From: JBBQVS01 sp963792705
GTDB lineage: Bacteria > Chloroflexota > Ktedonobacteria > Ktedonobacterales > Ktedonobacteraceae
DNA length: 64,000 bases
Direction: 5' to 3'
Assembly (NCBI GenBank): GCA_963792705.1
Contig: CAWBXD010000002.1
Coordinates: forward strand, 280,443 to 344,442
Every line of letters starts with the position of its first letter. Position 1 is the first letter of the stretch. The notes under the pieces were generated by a model. The model was not told the DNA's origin. It ran no database searches and saw only the letters and a program-made list of their open reading frames with translations. The translations under genes and the position numbers were made by a program. Below are positions 42,341-52,057 of this stretch, in pieces.

Positions 42341-43767
42341 TATATTGACCTCCTTTGTGTATCGAATGACCAGGAAGAGTTGCCTTCCTGTTCTGTTATT
42401 TCACCCCTTGACGAATTGTTCCTTTGCGGAAGAATACCCATAGAAGGCGACTGTGGTTGTGTGGTTACATCACGCCCACGATTCGCTTGTGTAGTTCGAT
42501 ATGCACGGTACGTTTGATAGTGTTGTATCTCCTGGTCAATCTCTGAAAGAAATATTTTCCATGCAACATTCAACTGCCGCCCCGTATGCGAATTTCCCAC
42601 TTCGTCACGGAGCAGTTGGTCGAAAACCATGCGGAGGAATGCCGCAAGTCCCTGGACAGCCTCCCAATAGAATTCCTCTAGCTGTTCACCACGCACAACC
42701 TTGTTTAGGGTCAAAATATCGCGGCAGTCCAGTTGCCCATCAACAAAGTTCGCGGTTTCGAGAATAGGATAGCGTTGTTTTGATAAGAGTTGTAAGGGTG
42801 GGGCAAAGCGACGTTCCAGGTAACGCATGATTTCCGCCGTTGAAACGTGTCCTCGCCCACGCAGTATACGTGCATAATGCCCGTGATGGATAAGCAAGCC
42901 GTTGATACAGTCGGAGAGTGTTGTAATCAGACCAAGCAAGTGTTGTTCTGGTGTGGAAGATTGTCGCTGATGTGCCAACGTGTACTGGCATTTGATGATA
43001 ATGTTGGAGAGGTCTCCTTGAAGTTCTGTTTCCAGAGCGGTGTCAACAACTTCTATCAGTTTAAAATCAATTAGGCGCGCAAGTATTCGCACAATGCGAG
43101 CCTCTGGCATCATTAAAACCTGCGCCACTGCCTGTAAGGGGATATCACCAGTAGAGAGGCAAAGAACCTTGACCTCTTCTTGACTCAGACCAAGACTACG
43201 TACATCTTTTGAAACCTCTGGTTGCCAACGTGCGACAGTAGTACGTGTCAGGTGAACCATTCCCTCACCTGTAATCTCTTCCCATTCATCCGCTTGACGC
43301 AATGCCTCTAAGAGAACTGAATCAACGTCTAATGGTTGCATAGCTGTGTCAAGTGGATGAATGCGGTGAAAAGCAAACCGTCCATTGACCCAGCGCAACG
43401 CATGACCAATTGCTTGCGTGACGGCAAATTCTAAACGTTGTTGACGTTCACTCGCGCTCATCAGGCCGCGCTCAACGAGCATTGATAGGGCCAGTTGCGA
43501 GTCCCCTTGAGATAATTCATGAATCGCTTGTGCGTGAGCTGGATGCAGTGTGCCGAGAAGACAGAGCATTGCTAATATATCGGGCTGAGCAACGCCCTCC
43601 TCACGTAGTGATACGATTTGTCCACGCCTTAGATCGACGGAAAGAGTTTCGGGGCCTGAATTGACAAGCAGCTTGCCCGTCTTACCGCTTAACGCAAGCA
43701 TTTTTAAGATGGATTGGAGACCTAGTGTTTGTAAGTCTCCGTCCATAATACGGTCTTGTGGCTCCAT
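42340..43767 (-). CDS. DUF4388 domain protein (PatA-like N-terminus)
   Basis: 475 residues. Residues about 8-110 form the DUF4388 domain (GDLQTLGLQSILKMLALSGKTGKLLVN, LRRGQIVSLREEG) found in PatA-type proteins of chemosensory gene clusters. The middle part is predicted helical and includes a winged-helix-like stretch (SQEEVKVLCLSTGDIPLQAVAQVLMM); the C-terminal end is polar and disordered. No receiver domain, unlike cyanobacterial PatA. First gene of the set coupled to the PilG-like regulator. Role in signalling inferred only from context. Confidence 0.85.
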   Translation of the reverse strand: MEPQDRIMDGDLQTLGLQSILKMLALSGKTGKLLVNSGPETLSVDLRRGQIVSLREEGVAQPDILAMLCLLGTLHPAHAQAIHELSQGDSQLALSMLVERGLMSASERQQRLEFAVTQAIGHALRWVNGRFAFHRIHPLDTAMQPLDVDSVLLEALRQADEWEEITGEGMVHLTRTTVARWQPEVSKDVRSLGLSQEEVKVLCLSTGDIPLQAVAQVLMMPEARIVRILARLIDFKLIEVVDTALETELQGDLSNIIIKCQYTLAHQRQSSTPEQHLLGLITTLSDCINGLLIHHGHYARILRGRGHVSTAEIMRYLERRFAPPLQLLSKQRYPILETANFVDGQLDCRDILTLNKVVRGEQLEEFYWEAVQGLAAFLRMVFDQLLRDEVGNSHTGRQLNVAWKIFLSEIDQEIQHYQTYRAYRTTQANRGRDVTTQPQSPSMGILPQRNNSSRGEITEQEGNSSWSFDTQRRSI

Positions 43768-43837
43768 TGTTCCTCAGTTCCTTTTTTCCGACATATGCAC
43801 ACAACTCTTTATCAGAAAGCGTTTACGCATTCTCTCG

Positions 43838-44674
43838 CTATACTAGACACACTTGCTGAATAGCAGCGAGCAAATTATCAATATGAAATGGTTTGTTGAC
43901 ATAAGCTACGGTTTTGCCATTCAAATAGAAATCATCAACGGGGGCTTCTAACTGGGTTAGAGCACTCATAACGACAAATGCTGGCGTACAGCGCAATGCT
44001 CCAAGCGCAAGGCAACGCATCACCTGATAGCCGTTCATTAAAGGCATAATCAGATCGGTCACAATACAATGCGGACGCCAGCGTAAGCACTGTTCCAAGG
44101 CATCAAGCCCATCATGAGCGATAGCAACGTCAAACACCGTTTCCACACTAGTAGTGAGACATTGGCGGATAACGTAGGCAATGTTCACATCATCATCAAC
44201 CACAAGGATACGTATGTGCTCACAAGACACTTGTACGTCGCTCTGCACCTGTTTTTCAGATGGGTAGAGTAACTGCTGTAATGCACACAAATACCGCAGC
44301 AAACATCCCATCTCAAAAGGCTTTTGCAACAGTGCAATTGCGCCTAACTGCTCAAGCGTTTTACGTGAGACAGAGCGGCTACTCAACACAATGAGAAGTG
44401 GTATATTGCCTTTGAGTACGTGAATCACATCGGAAGAAGTGTTTGATGTGGAGGCATTCATTGCATCGTCGAGATCGTATAATAACACATCTGCCTGCCG
44501 TTTTGCTAGAGGCGAGTGTATAAATTTTTCTTCTTGCATCTCCTCTTGCCATAATTCGTCAAAGGGATAGCATACTACCTCATGCCCCCAGTGTTGAATA
44601 TTGGTAGATAGCACATGACTAAAATTATTCTGTTGTCCGACGATCAGTACGCGAAGTGGTTGGTGCTGCTCCAC
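43838..44674 (-). CDS. Tandem receiver protein (one degenerate, one intact REC)
   Basis: 278 residues. The N-terminal receiver-like domain (about 7-135) lacks the acidic pair (LIVGQQNNF instead of VDDD) though an Asp remains in LLYDLDDA and the KPF Lys is kept. The C-terminal receiver (about 153-276) is canonical: ILVVDDDVN, CIVTDLIMPLMNGYQ, NKPFHI. No DNA-binding domain. Probably a phosphate sink or connector between the two-component pair upstream and the chemosensory cluster downstream. It lies 173 bases after the OmpR-type regulator, so it is perhaps a separate unit. Confidence 0.88.
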   Translation of the reverse strand: MEQHQPLRVLIVGQQNNFSHVLSTNIQHWGHEVVCYPFDELWQEEMQEEKFIHSPLAKRQADVLLYDLDDAMNASTSNTSSDVIHVLKGNIPLLIVLSSRSVSRKTLEQLGAIALLQKPFEMGCLLRYLCALQQLLYPSEKQVQSDVQVSCEHIRILVVDDDVNIAYVIRQCLTTSVETVFDVAIAHDGLDALEQCLRWRPHCIVTDLIMPLMNGYQVMRCLALGALRCTPAFVVMSALTQLEAPVDDFYLNGKTVAYVNKPFHIDNLLAAIQQVCLV

Positions 44675-44847
44675 AGCCTCTCACCTCTTCCTTCCCAGTA
44701 GGACATATTTTTTCAGCAGTAAAAATTAAGAGAGCATAGTGAGAAACGAAACATCTTATGGACAATGTACATACATTATTTACTTGCATTTCTCTAGTGT
44801 ACTTCATGTTCTGCGAAATACCCATAAAAATAACGTTAAGATTTCCA

Positions 44848-45585
44848 TTAAGTACCCAAGACATCGGCAGGAGAACGAAAAACGTACCCAATACCAGGGT
44901 CGGTTAAGATATATTTAGGGCGCGACGGGTCTGCCTCTACTTTTACCCTGAGTTGACGAATGTAGACACGCAGGTAATCGGCTTCCTCGCCGTACTCAGG
45001 TCCCCAAACTGCTTGTAGTAAAGAACGGTGAGTAAGGACTCTTCCTGCGTATAATAACAGTTGACGTAGTAGTTCAAATTCTGTTGGAGTCAGTCGTATT
45101 TCATGTTCACCAACGCGCACTTGACGACGCGCAATATCCATAGAGATATAGCCATCCTCGCTCTGTAGTGTTTCGTTATCCCGCTCATTGGTCTGCGTTC
45201 CCGTATCAACACGACGTAGACAAGCACGCACACGCGCTTGCAATTCTTCGTTACTGAACGGTTTCGTTAAGTAGTCGTCTGCACCTAAATCAAGAGCAAG
45301 TACTTTTTGCTTCTCTTCGGTAACAGCGGAAAGGACGATAATGGGCATTTTCGGCATGGCTTGCCGTACATACTTGCATACATCTAACCCATCTATATCT
45401 CCGGGAAGACAGAGATCAAGAAGGATGAGGTCGGGATGTTGATGTACAGCTATATCTATGGCTTGTTTGCCATCTTCCGCTACTAACACTTCATAACCGC
45501 TTACTATCAGACTGCGACGCAAGATACGTCGTATTGGCGGCTCATCATCCACTACAAGAATGCGTTTAGCGTTGGTTTTTGTCAC
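44848..45585 (-). CDS. OmpR/KdpE-family response regulator
   Basis: 245 residues. Receiver with VVDDEPPIRRILRRSL, phospho-acceptor Asp in LILLDLCLPGDIDG, LGADDYLTKPFSNEEL, followed by a winged-helix DNA-binding domain (about 145-240: IRLTPTEFELLRQLLLYAGRVLTHRSLL, YLRVYIRQLRVKVE, GIGYVF). Sequence style is KdpE-like. It starts 45 bases downstream of the histidine kinase gene at 45631, forming a two-component pair; target genes are not evident, as no kdp genes occur here. Confidence 0.94.
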   Translation of the reverse strand: MTKTNAKRILVVDDEPPIRRILRRSLIVSGYEVLVAEDGKQAIDIAVHQHPDLILLDLCLPGDIDGLDVCKYVRQAMPKMPIIVLSAVTEEKQKVLALDLGADDYLTKPFSNEELQARVRACLRRVDTGTQTNERDNETLQSEDGYISMDIARRQVRVGEHEIRLTPTEFELLRQLLLYAGRVLTHRSLLQAVWGPEYGEEADYLRVYIRQLRVKVEADPSRPKYILTDPGIGYVFRSPADVLGT

Positions 45586-45630
45586 AAATTCCCCTTTCCT
45601 CTGCCGTATTTCGCATTTTTTCTACTCACC

Positions 45631-48321
45631 TTATATAGTTGACATATCCGTTGGGAGTGTGAAGACGAAACATGAGCCACCTTTTTCTGCAGCTTCAACC
45701 CAGATACGACCATGATGCATTTCTATGATGCCTTTACAGATGGCAAGTCCCAAGCCGCTACCATGAGAACCCAAACCATAAAATAATTTAAAAATACGTT
45801 CCCGCTCATGCTCTGGAATACCACCTCCCTCGTCGATAATGTGAATACGAACTACTGCCTGGGCGAATTCGTCTATGACAACATCGGCTTTGATGATGAT
45901 TTCGGCTTGCTCTGGACTATGACGTGCTGCATTTTCGATGAGATTATATAAGACCCGTCCAATCTGCACATGGTCAATGGAGACAAGAGGCAACGAACTC
46001 TGAAATTGTGTTTTTACAGTACGTTTGGCAAGAACACGTTTGGCCTTGATGAGCGATTCATACACAACCTCAGTAATATCGCACCATTCTTTTTCAAGAA
46101 TGAGCGCGCCCATTTCGATACGTGACATCTCCACTAACGCACCGACCAGCACTGTTAGATGATCGGTTTCGGCATCAATGTCTTCAAGCATCTCGCGCCG
46201 CATTTGCTCGTTCCACGGAATATCGGTTTGCAAGAGGCCGCTAACGGCTGCTTTAATTGTGGTCAGAGGAGTACGAAGGTCGTGTGATACCGATGAGAGC
46301 AGAGCCGCTTTATTTTTCTCATCACGCACTTGAGTAGTTATGTCGCGGACCTGCAATGCATATGCGGTAATTTGTCCTTGCTGATTGTGCAATGGGTGGC
46401 GCGTAAAAAGGTAGTGACTATCAGATGGTGCATTTTCTAACAACATAGTCCGAAGAAGAGATGTGCCCCCATGCGTCTGCTCGTCGCTCCATTTTTTCCC
46501 CGTTGCATGTGAAGTACTCTTCGCCGATAGAGCTTGTTTTTGATTACGCTCGGCAACATGCGGACGAAGTGGTTCCAAAGCTACAACACAGCGCAATTCT
46601 TGTTTGTACAGAGTATTTAGCGTGATGTCTTGTAGATACTGGCGCACCTCCTCGTTGGTGCGTATGCGCGAAAATAAAGAGGCGAAGACCTGTTCGAGCG
46701 ACATTTGCGTCTTTTCTATATCCATCAAATGCACACCACAGAATGCTTCCGCGACAGGGTTCATATAAATGCATGTACCTGCAAGATCGGTGACAAACCA
46801 TGCATCCTTTATCCCTTTAGTGGGATGTTGCACCTGCATAAGTAGTGTGCTCAGTTCGCCGACAATGCCAGTACGGGCAAGCACAGATTGTGTTGTCTGA
46901 TTAAACAAGGAGAGTGTATCCTTCATCACAAGACTAGGTTCTTTGTCTGCCTCATGTTCATGGCGCGATGAGAGAAGGAGAGATTTATTGATGGGTAGCT
47001 CCAGGTTTTCTTGAAGCATAGTTTGCATCGTATGCTCGTTACTTGCCAACAAATTATCGCTCACAAAGCGCAGCATACTTGTCAGACTCACGCCAAAGGT
47101 ACGTTGCGCCTCTTCTTGTACGTGTACGAGCAGTGCATGCTCATCTGCTTCTGATAGCGTATGAGACAAGACCTCTTGTTCCAGTTGCTCAATAGCATCC
47201 TGAAAACGATGACGTTGATGTGCTGCTTCTAAGAGCGTTGCGTTGTGAATAGCGATTGTTGCTTGTGTCGCAAAAAGCGCAACAATATCTGCCTTCAATG
47301 GAGTAAAACCACCTGTTTCTGAAGAACAAAGAAGCAGCGTGCCATAGATGGTGTCACCGATAATAAGTGGATAACTGAAGATCGAGCGCATCGAAAGTGC
47401 CGAGGCCAATATATGGCTTGCAGGAAACCGTTCATCACTTTCGATATCATTTGATGTATATGATTGTCTGTGTCGTAATGTACTGCCAATAATACAGCTA
47501 TCCGTTAACACATAATCCTTATTGATAATCGTGTTTAGTGCCGCTTCATTCAGTCTTGATTGAGCCGCAAGCTGTACCTGTCCTTCACGTTGATCAAACG
47601 TAACAATGACAGAGGCAACATCTAGTGCTTTCGCAACCCCATCAGTAATATGTGTCAGGATACTAGAGAGGTTCATAGTGGAAGTTAACGCACGGGAAAC
47701 GTCCTTCAATGCCTGACGTTGCCGATCTTGAATTTCTGCACTACCCTCAAGTTGTGTACGCTCAATAGCAGTGGTAAGAACCTGAGCAACCGCTCCTATG
47801 AGGCGTTGCACAGTTGAGTCCGCATAAATATCTGGTGACGTGCTACCAAGTTCGAGTGTACCCAAAACACGCTCTTCTGTGCGTAGAGGCACGATACACG
47901 TTGCACGTAGATGAGGATAACTGCTAAGAGCATCACCGCTCATCGAGGGAGGACCATCCAAACCATGTGGATAATTGGTGACTATGAGTGCCGTTCTGTC
48001 AGAAAGATGTTCAAGCATGGAGTCTGTGAAGGGATGCTGGTGATAGTGCGCGACCCAGTTCTCTTGGATCTCTTCCGCAACACTATTCTTATGCCTTTGA
48101 CACACTGTTATTCGCACAGCCTTGCGATCATGCTGCAACAGCACGATACCAAAGACATCAAAAGAGATTGCTTGCGCTAACGCGGCCGCAAGACGCGTGT
48201 AATCAGGCTTTGCACCATAAACGCTAGACACGATACGTGCTACACGCTCTACGATGGCAAATTCTTCTGGAGCAGACTGTATGTCTTCTAACGAATTTGA
48301 TGATGCGTTTGTTTCTATCAT
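45631..48321 (-). CDS. Multi-GAF sensor histidine kinase
   Basis: About 896 residues, no membrane helix. Two GAF-like domains (about 40-185 and 210-365), a helical region, a PAS domain (about 500-660, WFVTDLAGTCIYMNPVAEAFCG), HisKA with the H-box SSVSHDLRTPLTTIKAAVSGL, and HATPase with NLIENAARHSP, DEGGGIPEHERERIFKLFYGL and GSGLGLAICKGIIEMHHGRIWV. A KdpD-like transmitter sensing soluble ligands or redox/light through GAF and PAS. Start taken at the ATG 48321 (GGAGGAG upstream, spacing a little long); an ATG eight codons earlier is possible. Paired with the regulator at 44848. Confidence 0.93.
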   Translation of the reverse strand: MIETNASSNSLEDIQSAPEEFAIVERVARIVSSVYGAKPDYTRLAAALAQAISFDVFGIVLLQHDRKAVRITVCQRHKNSVAEEIQENWVAHYHQHPFTDSMLEHLSDRTALIVTNYPHGLDGPPSMSGDALSSYPHLRATCIVPLRTEERVLGTLELGSTSPDIYADSTVQRLIGAVAQVLTTAIERTQLEGSAEIQDRQRQALKDVSRALTSTMNLSSILTHITDGVAKALDVASVIVTFDQREGQVQLAAQSRLNEAALNTIINKDYVLTDSCIIGSTLRHRQSYTSNDIESDERFPASHILASALSMRSIFSYPLIIGDTIYGTLLLCSSETGGFTPLKADIVALFATQATIAIHNATLLEAAHQRHRFQDAIEQLEQEVLSHTLSEADEHALLVHVQEEAQRTFGVSLTSMLRFVSDNLLASNEHTMQTMLQENLELPINKSLLLSSRHEHEADKEPSLVMKDTLSLFNQTTQSVLARTGIVGELSTLLMQVQHPTKGIKDAWFVTDLAGTCIYMNPVAEAFCGVHLMDIEKTQMSLEQVFASLFSRIRTNEEVRQYLQDITLNTLYKQELRCVVALEPLRPHVAERNQKQALSAKSTSHATGKKWSDEQTHGGTSLLRTMLLENAPSDSHYLFTRHPLHNQQGQITAYALQVRDITTQVRDEKNKAALLSSVSHDLRTPLTTIKAAVSGLLQTDIPWNEQMRREMLEDIDAETDHLTVLVGALVEMSRIEMGALILEKEWCDITEVVYESLIKAKRVLAKRTVKTQFQSSLPLVSIDHVQIGRVLYNLIENAARHSPEQAEIIIKADVVIDEFAQAVVRIHIIDEGGGIPEHERERIFKLFYGLGSHGSGLGLAICKGIIEMHHGRIWVEAAEKGGSCFVFTLPTDMSTI

Positions 48322-48345
48322 TTTCGAGCCAGTCTCCTCCGGCAT

Positions 48346-48812
48346 TCTCTAAATTTCTATACACTTTGAGTTAAGAAAATATATAGTCATGCATACAAAC
48401 ATTGTAGTAACATTGTTGCTATCTTCTTCATAACATGCTGAAACAAATACAATATTCGTGCATCGCAACAGAGTATACCATACATTTGTATGTACACGTC
48501 AATATTTTTGTCATCGCGCCCGATAAGAGCAACCTTAGCTATAGTATAGCAAGTCTGTCATACATTTCTCTTCCTCCATATATATTCCTATAAGGATAGA
48601 AATAGAGTGCTAAATCTTCTGCTTATTCTGTCTAATAATTGGAATAGTTCCTCTTATATCTCTATTATTTTATTCAATGAAACTTTTTGTATAGTAATGC
48701 CTATAATACACGTTATATTTTTCTGGTGATGCTGTGCTTATTCTGTTATAATTACAAAGGTCTTCTACGTGTCTTCTATAAGCTTTTTTATTCTTTATTA
48801 AAGGGATTAGCG
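48346..48812. other. AT-rich divergent intergenic region
   Basis: Between the sensor kinase and the PhoD-like gene. AT-rich with several TATAAT-like words, consistent with divergent promoters. No gene, hairpin or repeat recognised. Confidence 0.45.
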
Positions 48813-50519
48813 ATGACGTATTTGCGTGTTGGTCCTTTGGTACGTGCAACAAACGCGACAAGTGTTGTGATTTGGGCGGAACTTGCGTCTTCCTGCACCG
48901 TCCTTCTTAGCGCACAACCTTTAGAAAATGCACATGTGACACAGACAGATACGATTAGTGTTCGTACACACACGGTTACTCTTGGGGGACGTTTTTATAT
49001 AGCACCTCAACTACAAGGGCTACAACCTGCCACCTGGTATACCTACTCACTATCCATTATTGAACAAACACAACATACTCAGCAACTAGAATACAGTGAT
49101 AGCTCACTTGTTTCCTGCTTTCGCACAATGAACGCGGAGGATGAGAGTGATAGACCTGAGCATGTCTCATCTTCCCAGACGCAACAACCACTTCGGATAG
49201 TCTATGGCTCATGCCGCAAGTTCGTTGCACCACAAGTCGATGCACTCAGTGCTTTTGGACGCTGGTTACGCGAACACAATGCTCAAAAAGAGACTATGTG
49301 GCCTCATCTACTCTTATTAATAGGCGATCAGATTTATGCCGATCAGCCATCAGACACAATAAAACAACAGTATCCGCAACTCCAAGCTGGGGCGAAAACG
49401 TTTGACGATTTTGCATTGCTATACGAGTACGTTTGGACACAGGATAACGATGTACGGCAGGTATTAGCATGCATCCCGACGTACATGATTTTTGACGATC
49501 ATGAAATTACAAATAATTGGAATATTTCGCCGCAGTGGTGTTCTACCATGCTGCAAACGGGCAAAGAACAAGTGCTTGTCGATGGGTTAATAGCATATTG
49601 GGTCTATCAAGGATGGGGAAATCTCGCGGAGAGAGACGATAATCGCTATCCATTATTACATCTTATGCAAGAGGCCGAGCAAAGCGGCGAGGACATGCTT
49701 GAGCCATTGCGTACATATATTCACAGAGAAGTGTGTGGAGAACGCAACGGACGCTGGCATTATGAGATACAGACAGTGCCACCTCTATTTGTACTCAATA
49801 CACGCTCGGAACGCACTTCAATTTTCACCGATCAGCAGGACGCTATCTATGGACCAACGCGTATCATGAGTGAGACACAAATGCAAGAGATAGCAGATTG
49901 GCTGCAAAAACACGACACTAGCCCCTCGCTACTTGTCTCCTCGGTACCAGTCCTATTGCCTCCACTCATTGGTCTCGTTGAGTATATGATAGGTATACGC
50001 TTATGGGGCAAAGGTGTACGCTGGCTGGGACGCAGAATAGCGCGGATACAGCAACGTATCGCGCTACGTACAAGCTTTGAGCACTGGCCTATCTTCTCCG
50101 AGACATGGCACGAATTCGTGCAAATTTTGACTCAGCGCACTCATGATATTATCGTACTCTCCGGTGATGTACATTTCTCATATGCGATGGAAGGCAAACG
50201 CTCCTTCTCGAAAAACGCAAAAGCGCGCCTACTGCAACTCGTTTCTACTCCAATACAAAACTCGCTGTCACAGCAGAACAAACAGTTAGTCGTAAGACAA
50301 GCACGTATCACACACGCAAACTATGGTGGACTGGATACGCAGATGTTACAACTTCGCACGCCCGATGGCAAAAAACGTATTCAATATGATATGCTCTTCC
50401 AAAACGCCCTGGCCTATGTGACCCTAACACCCGACGAAACACATACCTATAAAGTCCAACAAGAATATCTTGTCGTCGTCGATGGTGAAATTCAAACGGT
50501 TGGATATACAGTGTTGTAA
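48813..50519 (+). CDS. PhoD-like metallophosphatase
   Basis: 568 residues from the ATG at 48813 (AAAGGG upstream). An N-terminal fibronectin-like domain (about 3-110, typical PhoD N-domain: VRATNATSVVIWAEL, GLQPATWYTYSL) precedes the metallophosphatase core: YGSCRKF, LLIGDQIYADQ, TYMIFDDHEITNNW, and VLSGDVHFSYA. No signal peptide is visible, so it is likely cytoplasmic, unlike the Tat-exported PhoD. Phosphodiesterase/alkaline phosphatase activity is the family role. Its stop codon lies at the start of the nested repeat region. Confidence 0.9.
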   Translation: MTYLRVGPLVRATNATSVVIWAELASSCTVLLSAQPLENAHVTQTDTISVRTHTVTLGGRFYIAPQLQGLQPATWYTYSLSIIEQTQHTQQLEYSDSSLVSCFRTMNAEDESDRPEHVSSSQTQQPLRIVYGSCRKFVAPQVDALSAFGRWLREHNAQKETMWPHLLLLIGDQIYADQPSDTIKQQYPQLQAGAKTFDDFALLYEYVWTQDNDVRQVLACIPTYMIFDDHEITNNWNISPQWCSTMLQTGKEQVLVDGLIAYWVYQGWGNLAERDDNRYPLLHLMQEAEQSGEDMLEPLRTYIHREVCGERNGRWHYEIQTVPPLFVLNTRSERTSIFTDQQDAIYGPTRIMSETQMQEIADWLQKHDTSPSLLVSSVPVLLPPLIGLVEYMIGIRLWGKGVRWLGRRIARIQQRIALRTSFEHWPIFSETWHEFVQILTQRTHDIIVLSGDVHFSYAMEGKRSFSKNAKARLLQLVSTPIQNSLSQQNKQLVVRQARITHANYGGLDTQMLQLRTPDGKKRIQYDMLFQNALAYVTLTPDETHTYKVQQEYLVVVDGEIQTVGYTVL

Positions 50520-50605
50520 GGACCAATGTATCGCGTCCTCGCCGCAATCAACCACCGACACAAACGCAATAATGTGGTTTCCCGAATAAATGCGGAGACG
50601 AGGTT

Positions 50606-50676
50606 TGTAGGGACTGCTTCATCGCGTCCTCGTGGCAATCAACCGCCAACACGGACGCGATGAATTGGTCCCTACA
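50606..50676. repeat. Inner inverted repeat element B
   Basis: TGTAGGGACTGCTTCATCGC-type left arm (50606-50630) and right arm (50652-50676) are complementary with a few mismatches around a loop similar to that of the element at 11594. Confidence 0.8.
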
Positions 50677-50727
50677 CATCCATCCTCTTTTGTTAAATGG
50701 CATTATCGCGTCCTCGTCGCTCGTCTA

Positions 50728-50870
50728 TTCGTAGGGACCACATTCATGGCGTCCGCTGCACGAGCGAAGCAAGGTGCAGTCCTCGTGATGCACCAATCAT
50801 TGCACGATGTCATGTAAGGAACTCGCCCAATGAATTGGGCGACGGACGCCATAAATGTGGTCCCTACGAA
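50728..50870. repeat. Inner inverted repeat element C
   Basis: 28-base arms (50728-50755, 50843-50870) differ at one position. The arms begin TTCGTAGGGACCACATT. The loop of about 87 bases contains a further small palindrome (CGCCCAATGAATTGGGCG, 50824-50841). Confidence 0.82.
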
Positions 50871-50911
50871 TTCATCATATCAGGGTTGAGAGGACGCGAT
50901 ACAATCGGTCC

Positions 50912-52057
50912 CTACCCGTGTGCATAGCCGGTTAATTCGATATAGCCTAGACCTTGCACAGCTTTTCCGTCGCTTTGTCCCTGGATGTTTACCGCACCCT
51001 CCCAATAACTATTGCCAGTGGATTGGTAAACCGCCAATTCCTGGTCTTTCAGTTGCGGTAGTATAGTAAGCGATACTTTGACTTGTGGGTCGTTGATATC
51101 AAGCCGCCAACCGGAGGGATAGGTAGCCTTCGTTACGGTACTTGTCCAATGATTCAGCACGGTTGAATGCAATGAACTCGTTGGCAATAGATGGTCCTTG
51201 CCCTCAGAGTCGATATACCCGGCATAGGTCGAGACAGTCGCACCAGAGGCATCGTGAATAAAGTACAGCATCATCTCTGTGTTGTTATTCAACTGAATAC
51301 TATACCAGTCCCAGCCACCACCTCCAAGCGAAAGGAAGTTTCCCCATTGATGATCCATCCACGCTTCGCCTGTTACTGTTTTTGACTGGTTATGATCTAA
51401 CAAAGTACCAGAGAGTGCCATGCGTGTACGCGAATAATAGTATGAGAAGCCTCCTGGCCCATAGTTGATTAAACCTGTGCCATTATGTAGTGTTGCGGGT
51501 TTAAGACCGCGTAGGTCGATGTGCATGGTGTAATTGGGCATAGTCGCGGATAAATGGTCAAGTCCGTTCAAGCCTTGAATTGTCCAATCCCCAACACTTA
51601 CATTAATGCCTTTCGTTGAGGTTCCATTAGGAATAACGGCATTTGGCTCAAGTAGACGGCGTTGATCATAGTGAAATTCGCCACGCGTCACATCGCTGAT
51701 GGCAAAATGTGAGGCATAAACGGGCGGAAAACTACTTCGTAACGCCTGGAAAATGACAAGCTCAAAACCGTATACATGCGGCTTACCATTCGCATCGGTC
51801 GCATTCATATGTCCGGTGTAGTACCACCACTCGGTTAAGTCGGTATGCGCCGCCTCGTCCTGTGGAAAGCGGACAGGTGGTAATTGGCTTGTTGTTGTTG
51901 CCGTATTCTTAACTGTCGGCAACTGGGCTGCCGTGGAAACAATACCTGGAAAACCACAAGATGAAAGAATAACAAGGGTCAACAGGAGCATAGCTCCTGT
52001 GACCAGTGTACGTGCATGTTTTATCGTGAACATTGTAATGTGTATACCTTTATGCAT
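50912..52057 (-). CDS. CrtC/AttH-like lipocalin-fold lipoprotein
   Basis: 381 residues. Lipoprotein signal: basic N-terminus, hydrophobic helix and lipobox LSSC (Cys34). The mature part belongs to the carotenoid 1,2-hydratase (CrtC)/AttH hydrolase-like lipocalin family: HTDLTEWWYYTGHM near the start, GFELVIFQ, HFAISD, YYYSRTRMALSG, GEAWMDHQWGNF and WDWYSIQL. Relatives include hydroxyneurosporene synthase and secreted hydrolases of unknown substrate. Its ATG overlaps the MMPL stop codon (TAATG), a strong sign of a joint function at the cell surface. The 3' end touches the repeat cluster. Confidence 0.9.
   Translation of the reverse strand: MHKGIHITMFTIKHARTLVTGAMLLLTLVILSSCGFPGIVSTAAQLPTVKNTATTTSQLPPVRFPQDEAAHTDLTEWWYYTGHMNATDANGKPHVYGFELVIFQALRSSFPPVYASHFAISDVTRGEFHYDQRRLLEPNAVIPNGTSTKGINVSVGDWTIQGLNGLDHLSATMPNYTMHIDLRGLKPATLHNGTGLINYGPGGFSYYYSRTRMALSGTLLDHNQSKTVTGEAWMDHQWGNFLSLGGGGWDWYSIQLNNNTEMMLYFIHDASGATVSTYAGYIDSEGKDHLLPTSSLHSTVLNHWTSTVTKATYPSGWRLDINDPQVKVSLTILPQLKDQELAVYQSTGNSYWEGAVNIQGQSDGKAVQGLGYIELTGYAHG

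Larger units (their letters stand above)
50519..50915. repeat. Nested inverted-repeat cluster, GTAGGGACC family
   Basis: An outer pair (50519-50540 and 50890-50912, nearly complementary, with the flanking CCTAC to 50915) encloses at least two complete smaller elements of the same family and loose half-copies (for example near 50700-50720). It fills the whole gap between the PhoD-like and CrtC-like genes. No transposase or real ORF inside. Confidence 0.85.

Noticed and set aside
50632..50927. Short open frames within the nested repeats
   Set aside because: They are read through inverted-repeat sequence, overlap each other and have no ribosome site.
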